From the NCBI RefSeq assembly GCF_965205175.1, contig NZ_OZ242038.1, forward strand, positions 558,001 to 622,000: 64,000 bases of DNA. The letters are read 5' to 3'. Below are positions 15,943 through 24,486 of the stretch, piece after piece. Below the pieces are notes generated by a model. It saw only the letters and a list, made by a program, of their open reading frames with translations, was not told the origin of the DNA and ran no database searches. How positions within the stretch are numbered: position 1 is the stretch's first letter; every line of letters starts with the position of its first letter. The position numbers and the translations under genes are program-made. The DNA comes from Poriferisodalis sp965205175 (GTDB taxonomy: Bacteria; Actinomycetota; Acidimicrobiia; Acidimicrobiales; Poriferisodalaceae).

Positions 15943-17565
15943 TCAGCTGCGGTGGTTTGCTATGGCGTCCAAGGCTTCCTGGAGGGACTCGACACCGACG
16001 ACGGCGACCGAGGGGTCGGCGACGGCGAGCGCTTCGTCGACTTGAGACGCGGGCACCAAGAACAGGTCGGTGCCGGCTCGCACGGCGGCATGCGATTTCT
16101 GGGTCACACCGCCGACGGGGCCGACCGTGCCGTCGTGACGGATGGTGCCGGTGGCGGCCACGTCGAGGTTGCCGGTGAGCGGCTCGGGCGTGAGGGCGTC
16201 AATGACCGACAGCGTGAAGGCGAGGCCAGCCGAAGGCCCGCCGATGCTGTCTACGTGCAGTGTCACGTCTATGGGAAGTTCTTCGAACTCGACATGAGTA
16301 GCGACGACGACGCCGAGGAGGGCGACGCCTTCCGAGTCGGCCAGAGCGACCGTGATGGTGCGGGTCTGGCCTTCGGGGTCGAGTGCGGTCAGCGCGACGG
16401 TCGCGCCCGGTTCGCTGGTCTTGATCGTCTCCGACAGGCTCTGTGCCGTCGTGATGGCGGTGCCGTCGACCGCTTGCACCATGTCGCCTTCGCGGAGGAC
16501 ACCCTCAGCGGGGGAATCGGGCATGACCCCTACGACCCGAGCGCCGATCGGGGTCATGACCTCATAGCCGAGGTGCTCGAGGGCGACCGCGACAGCGACC
16601 TGCGTGGACTGGTCCATCTGGCGCCGGCCGGCGTCACGGTTCTGCTCGATGGTGCGGTCACCGAGGATGTCCTCGACGTCGATGACGTCTGTCGCGCCGT
16701 CGAGCCAGGCGCCGACGAACTCGAACAGCGACGGGGCGAAGCTGGTGCGGACGCTGACCAGAGATATAGAAGCCTCCGAAGCGTAGACTGGGTGTCCGCT
16801 GACGGCGACGAACTCTTCGATGTCGGCGGTGAGGCCTGGGGCGACAACGGCTTTGTCATCGAGCGTCGCTGTTGTGCCGACGACGACGAGCAGTGCCCCA
16901 GTCAGCAGGGCGGCGATGAGCGTGGTGACAGCGCGTGAGCACTGGCGTGGGCGGGGGTGGGGTGGCACGGAGTCGTCGTTCGACGGCGGGTACGGGCGGA
17001 CCGGCAGCGGGTGGCCGGACGGCAGGCCAGCAGCAGACGACGCCGGGCCATCGGCAAGGGTCGCACCGGCCGGGACAGCCGCCGAGCCGACGGCATCAGC
17101 CGCAGCAACAGGCCGCTCGTCAGCCGCGACGGACAGCCCGCCTGGTGCAGCGGCCGCCGGACGAGACCGATTCGCCGAGCCGCAGACATCCAGAGCATCC
17201 ACAGCGGCGTCGGCGAGCCTGGCAGTGTCGGCTGTGCGCCATACCCGGTCCGGTCGTTCGAATTCATCTGCGCGCAGCGGTGTCAAGCCGGGATCGTCGA
17301 GCGACCCAGCCAGTGCGTGCCAGCCGATCGCTGCGCAGCCTGGTTCGGTGGCTTCCTGTGGCTCGGAACCGTCTTGTGGACTGACTTGCAGAGCATCTCG
17401 CCGCGCGTCCGCGGGCGAGACTCGCCGAGTGTCTTGCCGCGTGCCGGTTGCACCGTCTTGCGGCGTGTCGCCAGCGGCGTGGGTCACGGGCGCAAGCGTG
17501 CCATGCGGCAGTTGCGGGCACGTGCAGACGGCGGCGCTTGCTGGCTCTTCGCGCGTCGCTTGCAC
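15943..17565 (-). CDS. YlbL-type PDZ / Lon-domain membrane protease
   Basis: 540 residues from GTG 17565. Residues about 211-232 form a transmembrane helix ('TTLIAALLTGALLVVVG'); an extracytoplasmic PDZ domain follows around 330-410 ('GVMPDSPAEGVLREGD'), then a Lon-type S16 peptidase domain with the catalytic Ser in 'IGGPSAGLAF' and Lys in 'GGVTQKSHAA'. This order is that of the YlbL/PDZ-S16 family of Firmicutes and actinobacteria, active outside the cytoplasmic membrane. Usual members are about 350 aa; the first ~200 residues here are low-complexity, and an alternative GTG at 16968 just before the membrane helix would give a normal length. No other gene occupies 16968-17565, so the true start is open. 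Divergent from the small gene at 17610. Confidence 0.85.
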   Translation of the reverse strand: MQATREEPASAAVCTCPQLPHGTLAPVTHAAGDTPQDGATGTRQDTRRVSPADARRDALQVSPQDGSEPQEATEPGCAAIGWHALAGSLDDPGLTPLRADEFERPDRVWRTADTARLADAAVDALDVCGSANRSRPAAAAPGGLSVAADERPVAAADAVGSAAVPAGATLADGPASSAAGLPSGHPLPVRPYPPSNDDSVPPHPRPRQCSRAVTTLIAALLTGALLVVVGTTATLDDKAVVAPGLTADIEEFVAVSGHPVYASEASISLVSVRTSFAPSLFEFVGAWLDGATDVIDVEDILGDRTIEQNRDAGRRQMDQSTQVAVAVALEHLGYEVMTPIGARVVGVMPDSPAEGVLREGDMVQAVDGTAITTAQSLSETIKTSEPGATVALTALDPEGQTRTITVALADSEGVALLGVVVATHVEFEELPIDVTLHVDSIGGPSAGLAFTLSVIDALTPEPLTGNLDVAATGTIRHDGTVGPVGGVTQKSHAAVRAGTDLFLVPASQVDEALAVADPSVAVVGVESLQEALDAIANHRS

Positions 17566-17609
17566 GCACCGATGAGCCGCATGGAGATGGACCTTATTGA
17601 ATTGGTCAC

Positions 17610-17831
17610 ATGGCGCTGAAACGAGCGCAGGCGGAGCAGGCGCCGTCGCAACATGCCGAGCAGGACATGGGGGCGGGCAGCTGGCCGTACAAGCCGACGG
17701 CCGTGTGGCGCAGATTGGTCGCAGTGATCGGGCTGGTTGCGTTCACGGCGCTTTGCGTCGTCGCGTTGGTGTCGCTGGTCGTGGCAGCCGCAGCCGTGGG
17801 GGCTCTCATGCTCGAAGCACTGATCGGATGA
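17610..17831 (+). CDS. Small single-pass membrane protein
   Basis: 73 residues: a polar 35-residue N-terminus, then a hydrophobic segment from about 37 to 70 ('LVAFTALCVVALVSLVVAA') long enough for one or two passes. No family recognised. The stop overlaps the start of the next gene (ATGA at 17828-17831), so the two are almost certainly translationally coupled. Start ATG 17610 lacks a clear ribosome binding site. Confidence 0.6.
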   Translation: MALKRAQAEQAPSQHAEQDMGAGSWPYKPTAVWRRLVAVIGLVAFTALCVVALVSLVVAAAAVGALMLEALIG

Positions 17832-18799
17832 GCGCTGAAGCAACGGGCGACGCGGGCGGCATCAACGACACGGCCGACGTCAACGGAGCGGGCCGCACGG
17901 TCCACCTCGGCGGCATGAATGGCACCGATGAGGCGTACTCACGTCGGTTGACAGCGGTGGTGGCCGGTCATCGGGGCGACGCGAGGCTGGCGGAATCGCT
18001 GCTCGACGACGTCGACGCAGGCGTGCGCGGGGCGGCACTGGGGGCGCTGGCCCGGTGCGGCACGCTCGGTGTCGAGCAGGTCAGGCGTGCGCTGGACGAC
18101 GAGTCGGCTGCGGTGCGGCGTCGGGCGGCCGAGGTAGCACCGCCGGGAGTCGCGCTGGTACAGCTGCTGAGCGACACTGATTCATCGGTGGTTGAGGCAG
18201 CAGCGGCGGCGCTGGGGGAACGCAGCTGGGACTTCGGGGCGGTGGCGGCGCTGTGCCGAGTCGCCGCGGACCACAGCGAACCGCTCTGTCGGGAAAGCGC
18301 CATCGCTGCACTGGGCGCCCTTGCCGCAGGCTTGGATGCAGGTTTCCGGACTGGCGACGCGGCCAACGGACTTGCGGGCGTCGTGGCGCAGCGCCGCATT
18401 GGTGCGAGTACACGCTGCGCCGAACGCGTTGGCGGCGATGAAGCCGGCGGGCACCACCTAGAGGCCGAACCCGTGGCCAGCGCTCACGACCCAGACAGCG
18501 CCGCTTGTGCGGAGGCCGGCGGTACGGCTGTGGCCAGTGCTGCGGTCGGTGCGTGGCCCGATGCTCGACACGATGCTGCGCCAACTGCAACTGATCGACG
18601 TGACACTGCGCTGACGATGATGCTGCAGACGCTGCTGCACGCCATGAGCGACCGGCCGCAGATTCGCCGCCGCGCACTGCTGGGCTTGCATCAGTTCGAG
18701 GACCATCGCGCTGTTGGTGCCGTGCAAGCGGCGCTCGAGGATCGTGACAGCCAGGTGCGGGCCGTGGCCGGCGAACTGCTCGGCGTGCCCGTGCGCTGA
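17828..18799 (+). CDS. HEAT-repeat protein
   Basis: 323 residues from ATG 17828, which overlaps the upstream stop codon. Repeated helical units such as 'VRGAALGALARCG', 'VRRRAAEVAPPG', 'VVEAAAAALGERSWD' and, near the C-terminus, 'IRRRALLGLHQFEDHRAV' and 'DSQVRAVAGELLG' are HEAT/PBS-lyase-type repeats. A ~90-residue variable linker lies between the N- and C-terminal repeat blocks. Such proteins are usually scaffolds or assembly factors; no catalytic signature is visible. Coupling with the small membrane protein suggests it acts at the membrane. Confidence 0.75.
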   Translation: MSAEATGDAGGINDTADVNGAGRTVHLGGMNGTDEAYSRRLTAVVAGHRGDARLAESLLDDVDAGVRGAALGALARCGTLGVEQVRRALDDESAAVRRRAAEVAPPGVALVQLLSDTDSSVVEAAAAALGERSWDFGAVAALCRVAADHSEPLCRESAIAALGALAAGLDAGFRTGDAANGLAGVVAQRRIGASTRCAERVGGDEAGGHHLEAEPVASAHDPDSAACAEAGGTAVASAAVGAWPDARHDAAPTATDRRDTALTMMLQTLLHAMSDRPQIRRRALLGLHQFEDHRAVGAVQAALEDRDSQVRAVAGELLGVPVR

Positions 18800-18876
18800 G
18801 TCCGCTTGCTCCACGTGATCCCATTGGGCCTGGTGATCCAACTGGGTCTGTGGTCCGCTTGGGTCCAATCCGGCTT

Positions 18877-19350
18877 CTAGAAGGCGGCCGAGAGCACGTC
18901 CAGGCCACGCTGCAGCCAGCCCGCCTGCACGGCCGCGATCTCAAGGGCCAGAAACACTGCCACGCCGACGAGCAGCCGATGACGATCGCGAGCTTCCTTG
19001 CGCAAGCCGTCGAGCTGGGCTGTGACCCGTTGGTCCTGCTGTTCCAACTTCGCCGAGAACTTCTCGTCCTGCTGATCCAGTCTCGCCGAGAACTCCTTAC
19101 GAGCCGCCACGCGCTGATCCGCCATCTCCTTGCGGTCGGCCTCGCGCTGACCCGCCGCGGCCTTGCGATCCGCGTCGCGCTGTTCGGCCATCTCAACCTT
19201 CAAGCGCGAGATCGCAACGTCGAGATCGCTCTTGGTCACCAGTTCCGACAGCGCCGCAGGGAGCAAGCGTGACATCACGTACTCAACCAGTCGTCCATCG
19301 TCATGGTCACACAACCAATCATAGAAGCGGGAACGATCATCTTCAGGCAC
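18877..19350 (-). CDS. Coiled-coil protein with C-terminal membrane anchor (paralogue)
   Basis: 157 residues from GTG 19350, chosen because AGGAG lies 6 nt upstream. N-terminal segment 'RFYDWLCDHDDGRLVEYVM' and 'ELVTKSDLDVAISRLK', then a Gln/Glu/Arg/Lys heptad region with repeating 'QREADRKE', 'LDQQDEKFSAKLEQQDQRV', and a C-terminal hydrophobic helix 'LLVGVAVFLALEIAAVQAG'. Same architecture as the protein at 11810-12346 (DUF1640/Bdr-like by pattern). Convergent with the HEAT gene. Biological role unknown; tail-anchored membrane coiled coil is the safe description. Confidence 0.7.
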   Translation of the reverse strand: MPEDDRSRFYDWLCDHDDGRLVEYVMSRLLPAALSELVTKSDLDVAISRLKVEMAEQRDADRKAAAGQREADRKEMADQRVAARKEFSARLDQQDEKFSAKLEQQDQRVTAQLDGLRKEARDRHRLLVGVAVFLALEIAAVQAGWLQRGLDVLSAAF

Positions 19351-19448
19351 AGCATCTCCTGTCCGGTGTGGTGTCGCAATCTGCGACACGCCGTCGCCTG
19401 TCCAGCACAGGCGACGATGAGGCACCGAACACTAGGGCTAAGCGTCGT

Positions 19449-19472
19449 CTTATTATATTTCAATATATTTCC
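19449..19472. promoter_or_regulatory. AT-only island upstream of the coiled-coil gene
   Basis: A 24-nt stretch almost free of G and C in a region otherwise near 65-70% GC, about 100 nt upstream of the start at 19350. It contains ATATT/AATAT inverted elements. Probably a promoter or DNA-unwinding/protein-binding element; the rest of 19473-19795 shows no gene. Confidence 0.4.
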
Positions 19473-19795
19473 TGTAAGCGCTGACTGGCGGGTTCTGGAG
19501 CGGTCCGGGTTCGACGCTGCGTGCCCGCGGACGTGCCGGGTGTGTGCGAACTCGCCGGTGTTGGTTCGCAAGAGGTCGGTTCCTCTGTCCCGCCGGCCAC
19601 GGCCCGCCGTCTCGCGGAGCAGTGCGGCTGGCACCCGACGCCTTCGGTCGCACGCGTCATCAGTGACGCAACCCGGTGCCCGTGCTCGGGGTTTGTTTGC
19701 GGTGCCTGCTGGAGTGGCGCACTGCCGGTATGTTGAGCAGTTGCAGGTGCCGTTGCAGTACCGGACTAGTGCCGGATCAGCGCCAGCGACGTTGG

Positions 19796-19868
19796 GGGCC
19801 GCTAGCTCATCGGGTAGAGCAGGGGACTTTTAATCCCAAGGTGCCGGGTTCGAGCCCCGGGCGGCCTA
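19796..19868 (+). tRNA. tRNA-Lys (anticodon TTT)
   Basis: 73-nt cloverleaf: acceptor GGGCCGC/GCGGCCT with a terminal G-U pair, D arm GCTC/GAGC, anticodon loop CTTTTAA, T arm CCGGG/TTCGAGC/CCCGG, discriminator A. No encoded CCA. Confidence 0.95.
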
Positions 19869-20053
19869 CTGCGGCAACCGCCGACAACGACAGCAGCCTC
19901 CCGGCGAGAAACCTCCCGGTGCCGTGGCTGCTCAGCCTGACGCATCCCGACGTACAGGGACGGCTCGCACGAAGGGCAGGCGGCGTCTGGGCGCGGTGAC
20001 AGCTCAGCCCGATGCACCTCGCGCTAGCCATCACGTCGCACGATGCTCATAGG

Positions 20054-20500
20054 GTGACCGCCGTGGTGGCCGTTCCGATCCGACGTCTGGACCACGGACT
20101 TGCACTGCCGGCGTACGCAAGACCGGGCGACGCCGGATGCGATCTGCTCGCTGCTGAGACGGTGACGCTCGCCGCAGCGGGCGGGCGCGCCATGGTGCCC
20201 ACCGGCATCGCCGTGGCCATCCCCGTCGGCTACGCAGGCTTCGTGCAGCCTCGCAGCGGACTGGCGCGGCGACACGGGGTGACCTGTGTGAACTCGCCCG
20301 GCTTGATCGACAGCGGCTATCGGGACGAGCTGCGGGTGCTGCTGCTGAACACCGACCCGGCCGAGCCTTACCAAGTTCAGCGCGGCGACCGCATCGCCCA
20401 GCTGGTCATCCAGCGGGTCGAACAAGCCGAATGGGAAGAGGTGGAAGCGCTCGACGAGAGCGAGCGCGGCCTCGGAGGGTTCGGTCACTCCGGCCGCTGA
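20054..20500 (+). CDS. dut: dUTP diphosphatase
   Basis: About 148 residues from GTG 20054 (ATG 20012 is in frame upstream, GTG 20063 downstream). It hydrolyses dUTP to dUMP and pyrophosphate, keeping uracil out of DNA and feeding thymidylate synthesis. All five trimeric dUTPase motifs are present: 'PGDAGCDL', 'PRSGLA', 'GLIDSGYRDELRV', 'RGDRIAQLVI' and the C-terminal 'RGLGGFGHSGR' arm that closes over the substrate. Length is normal for the homotrimeric family. Confidence 0.93.
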   Translation: MTAVVAVPIRRLDHGLALPAYARPGDAGCDLLAAETVTLAAAGGRAMVPTGIAVAIPVGYAGFVQPRSGLARRHGVTCVNSPGLIDSGYRDELRVLLLNTDPAEPYQVQRGDRIAQLVIQRVEQAEWEEVEALDESERGLGGFGHSGR

Positions 20501-20551
20501 GGGTGTCCGCGTTCACCGGCGGATCGCGGCCGGACTTCGCCGGGCCTTGTC

Positions 20552-21193
20552 ATGTCTCGGCTGATGTCACACGGTCTGATGTCACACCCCGTCAGTAGCC
20601 ATATGCCCATGACGAAGCACTCGCCACCAATGCCGCCAACACAGCAAGCGCCCACCCTGTTCGACAGCGCAGCGTCAGACATCGGAGCGTCGGAGTTCGA
20701 CGCCGGTTGCGCCGAGGTGTCCCACACGTTCACTGCGGCGAGCTTGCCGGCGCCGGCCGAAGTCGACCCTCGCCTCAGCCCGCCGCGGTGGGCCGCGCCG
20801 ACCCTCGTCTCGCAGCGGTCCGAGCCGGCCGAACTCGATCTGCGCCACAGCAACGAGAAGCGTGACTGCGGCGAACCGTTGCGCGCTGCACGACGGGCGC
20901 CGAATCCGCCGAACGAGCTGGAGCAGCTAGTGCTCGCGGCGCACGACGCCGCCGAGCAGCAGCCAAGCACCGCCCACTCCCGGACTGCCGACGCTCCAGC
21001 CGTGCCTCCGGTCCGGTCTCTCGGCATCTCCCGTAGCACGCTCCGCGGCGAGACGGCGCAGTCCCGCAGGCATCGCTCGCTTGCGCGGCTGGCCAAGCGT
21101 CGCTACCTCGTCGATGCCGAGGGGTACGCGCGCATGGAGCAGATCCGCAGCGCTCTGCGACTCATCCAAGACCACGACCCGGCCGCGCTCTGA
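20552..21193 (+). CDS. Hypothetical protein, Pro/Ala-rich
   Basis: 213 residues, no family recognised. The N-terminal two thirds is low-complexity and probably disordered; the C-terminal ~45 residues ('RSLARLAKRRYLVDAEGYA', 'MEQIRSALRLIQDHD') look like an ordered helical domain. The opposite strand also has a 203-aa frame here, but its composition (Cys/Ser/Arg-rich) is less protein-like. Lies between dut and the K+ channel gene with no overlap. A real gene is likely but not certain. Confidence 0.45.
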   Translation: MSRLMSHGLMSHPVSSHMPMTKHSPPMPPTQQAPTLFDSAASDIGASEFDAGCAEVSHTFTAASLPAPAEVDPRLSPPRWAAPTLVSQRSEPAELDLRHSNEKRDCGEPLRAARRAPNPPNELEQLVLAAHDAAEQQPSTAHSRTADAPAVPPVRSLGISRSTLRGETAQSRRHRSLARLAKRRYLVDAEGYARMEQIRSALRLIQDHDPAAL

Positions 21194-21331
21194 AGCCGCT
21201 GCGCTGAACCGGCAGAGTTGAACCTGCAGGCGAACCCATGCGGCCGAACCCGCAGAGCCGAGTCGGCACGGCTGAACCCGCATGGCTGTCAGCTGCGTTG
21301 CGCAGTCGGGTGCTGCAGTTGCACAGCGCTG

Positions 21332-22474
21332 TCAATTTTCCTTGGACAGCTCATTTGCAGACAACTGCTCGGCGTCGAACAGGGCGAGCGCCAGGCTCAG
21401 CTGCTCTGCGGTGCCCAGCACTACCAAGAGGTCGTGCTCCGCCAGCCGGTGAGCCGACTGCTGGGCATCCGACTGCTGGGCGGCCCGCGAAATGGCGAAC
21501 CAGCGATTGTCACGTCTGATCGCCAGCATCTCGCAGCCGGCACGCTGGGCCAGATCCAGCTCCGCCACCGACTTGCCGACGAGCTTGCTGCCTCGCACGA
21601 TGCGGTGCTCAAGCAGCCGCACGTCCTGGTCCGTCCGCCCGATCACCTCATCGAGGTAGTCCGCCACGCCGGGCTGCAACGCAATGGCGGCCATGCGCGA
21701 GCCGCCGAGCTGATGCGGGTTGATGACACGGTCTGCGCCCGCTCGGTGCAGCTTCGGCGCTGCGTCTGCGGAGTTCGCTCGGGCCACGATGAACAGCTCC
21801 GGGCATAACGACCGGGCGCTGAGCGCCACATAGAGATTGTCCACGTCGGAGTCGAGCGCCAGCACCATCGTCTCGGCTCGCTCGACGCCCGCGTCGCGCA
21901 GGACGCTGTCGTGCGTGGCGTCGCCGCTGACCCAACGGAGACTGAGGTCTGCAGCATCGAGCATCGACACATCGGGATCCCGATCGATGACGACGACGTC
22001 GGCACCTTGGTCGATCATCACTGCGGCTATGGCCCGGCCGACCTGGCCGTAACCGCAGATGACCGAATGGCCGCTGAGCTGGTCGATGTCGCGCTGCATG
22101 CGCCGCCTCCTGAGCTGGTCGTCGAGTCGGCCCTCCAGCAACATCTCGAAGACGACGCCGATCATGTACAGCGAGGTGCCGGTTCCGAGCAGGATGAGGA
22201 TGATCGTGAAGAGCTGATAGCGGCCGCCGACGTTCTCGGGGTCGCTGTAGCCGACCGTGGAAATGGTGATGACGGTCTGGTAGAGCGAATCGAGCAGGCC
22301 GAGACCCAGCGCCATGTAGCCGACCGTGCCCGCCGTCAAGATCGCAGTGAGGACGATGAGACCGCCGATCAGCCGCTCGCTGGGCTCCAAGCCGCCGGCC
22401 GCCATGCGGCGTCCTGGCCTGCGTCGCACCCGAGTTCTGCGCGGCGGCCGAGTTCTGCCCAGCACGCCCTTCAT
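21332..22474 (-). CDS. Potassium channel with RCK (TrkA-N/TrkA-C) domains
   Basis: 380 residues from ATG 22474. Two membrane helices flank a pore loop with the K+ selectivity filter 'TISTVGY' (about residues 68-74), followed by a cytoplasmic TrkA-N Rossmann domain ('VICGYGQVGRAIAAVM', 'VIDRDPDVSMLDAADL') and a TrkA-C domain ('RIVRGSKLVGKSVAEL'). This is the MthK/Kch-like ligand-gated channel architecture. The frame extends to 22660 but overlaps the divergent orn region; ATG 22405 with AGGA upstream is an alternative. A TAGCGT box at 22483-22488 lies 8 nt before ATG 22474, consistent with a leaderless transcript. Confidence 0.88.
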   Translation of the reverse strand: MKGVLGRTRPPRRTRVRRRPGRRMAAGGLEPSERLIGGLIVLTAILTAGTVGYMALGLGLLDSLYQTVITISTVGYSDPENVGGRYQLFTIILILLGTGTSLYMIGVVFEMLLEGRLDDQLRRRRMQRDIDQLSGHSVICGYGQVGRAIAAVMIDQGADVVVIDRDPDVSMLDAADLSLRWVSGDATHDSVLRDAGVERAETMVLALDSDVDNLYVALSARSLCPELFIVARANSADAAPKLHRAGADRVINPHQLGGSRMAAIALQPGVADYLDEVIGRTDQDVRLLEHRIVRGSKLVGKSVAELDLAQRAGCEMLAIRRDNRWFAISRAAQQSDAQQSAHRLAEHDLLVVLGTAEQLSLALALFDAEQLSANELSKEN

Positions 22475-22674
22475 CGGTGCGAACGCTATTGTCGCCAGCG
22501 GCCAGCGGGCTTCGGCGCGCATGACGGGATTCGACCGGCTTGACGGGTGTGAGAGGTCCGCAGCGCCCGGCGGGCCTGATGACCGAGCCCAAATGCCGGG
22601 GCTGTGCCGGTGCGTCGTTGCCGGCGGGAACGGCGATGGGTGACCTGCGGCGAGAGGCATACGATGCGGCCGTG

Positions 22675-23283
22675 ATGGTCTGGCTGGACCTCGAGATGAC
22701 CGGACTGGATCACCGGCGACATTGCATCGTGGAGATCGCCACCGTGATCACCGACGACGCTCTCGAACTCATCGCCACGGGTCCAGCATTGGTGATCCGG
22801 GCGTCGCAGGCAGACCTGGAGGCCATGGATCCCGAGGTCCGCACGATGCATGCCGGCACGGGGCTGCTCGACGAGATCGCTGCATCGCAGGTCACCGTGG
22901 AGGCGGCCCAACAACGCACGCTCAGCTTCGTCACGCAGCACGTCCGCGAGCCGCGTACGGTGCCCCTGTGCGGCAACTCCATCGGGACCGACCGCCGCTT
23001 CCTGGACCAGTACATGCCGGCGCTGGAGCGGTACCTGCACTACCGGGTGGTCGATGTGTCGTCGCTCAAGGAACTCGCCAAGCGCTGGCGACCCGATGTG
23101 GCCGAGGCTTGGGCCGAGTTGAGCCGTGCCCGCTCTGGCACCACCAAGCACCGTGCCCTCGACGACATTCTCGAGAGCATCGACGAGCTTCGCTTCTACC
23201 GCGAGCGCTGGCTGATGCCGAGCGCGACTGGCCAGTCCGACACCGCTGCCCGCACCGCAGGCGCAGCCGTGCCGCCGCGATGA
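22675..23283 (+). CDS. orn: Oligoribonuclease
   Basis: 202 residues from ATG 22675 (GTG 22672 adjacent). DEDDh 3'-5' exoribonuclease that degrades 2-5 nt RNAs and pGpG. Visible motifs: ExoI 'WLDLEMTGLD' at the N-terminus, ExoII around 'GNSIGTDRRFLDQYMP', ExoIII 'HRALDDILESI' carrying the catalytic His and Asp. The last ~20 residues are a non-conserved Ala/Pro tail. Divergent from the K+ channel gene. Confidence 0.95.
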   Translation: MVWLDLEMTGLDHRRHCIVEIATVITDDALELIATGPALVIRASQADLEAMDPEVRTMHAGTGLLDEIAASQVTVEAAQQRTLSFVTQHVREPRTVPLCGNSIGTDRRFLDQYMPALERYLHYRVVDVSSLKELAKRWRPDVAEAWAELSRARSGTTKHRALDDILESIDELRFYRERWLMPSATGQSDTAARTAGAAVPPR

Positions 23284-23375
23284 CTTCGACGACAGCATCG
23301 ACTGGCTCGGCCGGCACCGGCCCAACATCGAGCACTCCAGAATCGAACACTCGTTAGAGAGTTCGCGCGACTCGC

Positions 23376-23381
23376 TAGCCT
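23376..23381 (+). promoter_or_regulatory. -10-like TAGCCT box, leaderless start
   Basis: TAGCCT lies 7 nt before the GTG at 23389, which has no ribosome binding site. Spacing and sequence match a TANNNT -10 element with transcription starting at or next to the start codon. Similar boxes occur at 32494 and 42359. Confidence 0.5.
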
Positions 23382-23388
23382 GCACCAC

Positions 23389-24486
23389 GTGTCACTGGCG
23401 TCACGCCCGACTCGCGAGGAGCAGCTGCCGCCCGACGGCAAGATCATCGAGCTTGCGACCGACGTCCGCAGACTTCAGTTGCCGATGTCGATGCCTGGTC
23501 TCGGACATGTGAACTGCTACCTCCTCGACGACGACCGCGGCGCGGCGCTCGTCGACCCCGGACTGCCGGGCCCGGCCAACTGGAAGGCGCTCATGGCCGG
23601 CTTGGCCCAAGCCGAGGTGCCGCCCGAACGGGTCCACTCGATCATCGTCACCCACAGCCACCCCGATCATTTCGGTGCAGCAGGCCGCTTCGTCCGTCAG
23701 TTCGGCGCCGAGCTGGTGACTCATCGCAGATTTCGGCTCTGGTGGGATACCGCCGACGAGGACGACGAAGCGCTCGAGCCGGTCACCGCCGACGGCGAGA
23801 ACAACGAGCTGGTGGCCGACCCGGTGTACAGCGGACGCGACACCGGGCCGGGCGGGCCCACGCCATGGGGCGGACAGCACTACAAGATGCCGATGAGGGC
23901 CAAGCTCGGGTACCTGGCCATGCGCAAGGGCTGGGGCGGACGCTGGTTCGCCACACCGCATCCGACCCACCGCGTCGAGGATGCGGACCGCATCAAGCTG
24001 GCGCGACGCGAGTTCGTCGCTGTCCACACGCCGGGCCACACCATCGACCATCTGTGCCTCTTCGACCCCGAAGGGGGCCTGATGATCTGCGGCGACCACG
24101 TGCTGCCCACGATCACGCCGCACATCTCGGGCATCACCTCGGCACGTGATCCGCTCAAGGACTTCTTCTCCAGTCTGGATCGGGTCGCCGGCTTCGACGG
24201 CGTGAAGCTGGGCCTGCCGGCGCACGGTCAGCCCTTCACCGACCTGTCCGGCCGGGTCACCGACATCAAGCGCCACCACGTCGAACGCCTCGACTTGCTG
24301 CGGGCCTCCTCAGACCGCCTCGGACGTGCCTCCGTGCAGGACTACATGAAGCAGCTGTTCAAAGAACGTTCGTGGGGCCCGATGGCCGAGTCCGAAACCT
24401 TCGCTCACCTGGAGCACCTGCGCTACACCGGCGAAGTCAAGGTCTCCCGGCGACTCGACGACGTCCTCGAGTACGAGTTCCGCTGA
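23389..24486 (+). CDS. Metallo-beta-lactamase-fold hydrolase
   Basis: 365 residues from GTG 23389. Metal site motifs of the MBL superfamily are clear: 'IVTHSHPDHFGAAG' (HxHxDH), 'HTPGHTIDHLCLF', 'GLMICGDHVLP' and 'GLPAHGQPF'. A ~90-residue C-terminal helical extension with 'HHVERLDLLRASSDRLG' matches the glyoxalase-II-like/LACTB2-like subgroup with a winged-helix tail. Substrate cannot be told from sequence; thioester or small-ester hydrolysis is likely. Starts about 100 nt after orn and has its own promoter. Confidence 0.85.
   Translation: MSLASRPTREEQLPPDGKIIELATDVRRLQLPMSMPGLGHVNCYLLDDDRGAALVDPGLPGPANWKALMAGLAQAEVPPERVHSIIVTHSHPDHFGAAGRFVRQFGAELVTHRRFRLWWDTADEDDEALEPVTADGENNELVADPVYSGRDTGPGGPTPWGGQHYKMPMRAKLGYLAMRKGWGGRWFATPHPTHRVEDADRIKLARREFVAVHTPGHTIDHLCLFDPEGGLMICGDHVLPTITPHISGITSARDPLKDFFSSLDRVAGFDGVKLGLPAHGQPFTDLSGRVTDIKRHHVERLDLLRASSDRLGRASVQDYMKQLFKERSWGPMAESETFAHLEHLRYTGEVKVSRRLDDVLEYEFR

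Noticed and set aside
19303..19833. 176-residue plus-strand frame running into tRNA-Lys
   Set aside because: Overlaps the tRNA and the opposite gene's promoter region; no family features.
20485..21096. 203-residue minus-strand frame opposite the hypothetical gene at 20552-21193
   Set aside because: Cys/Ser/Arg-rich composition and no conserved-looking core; the plus-strand frame has a more protein-like C-terminus.
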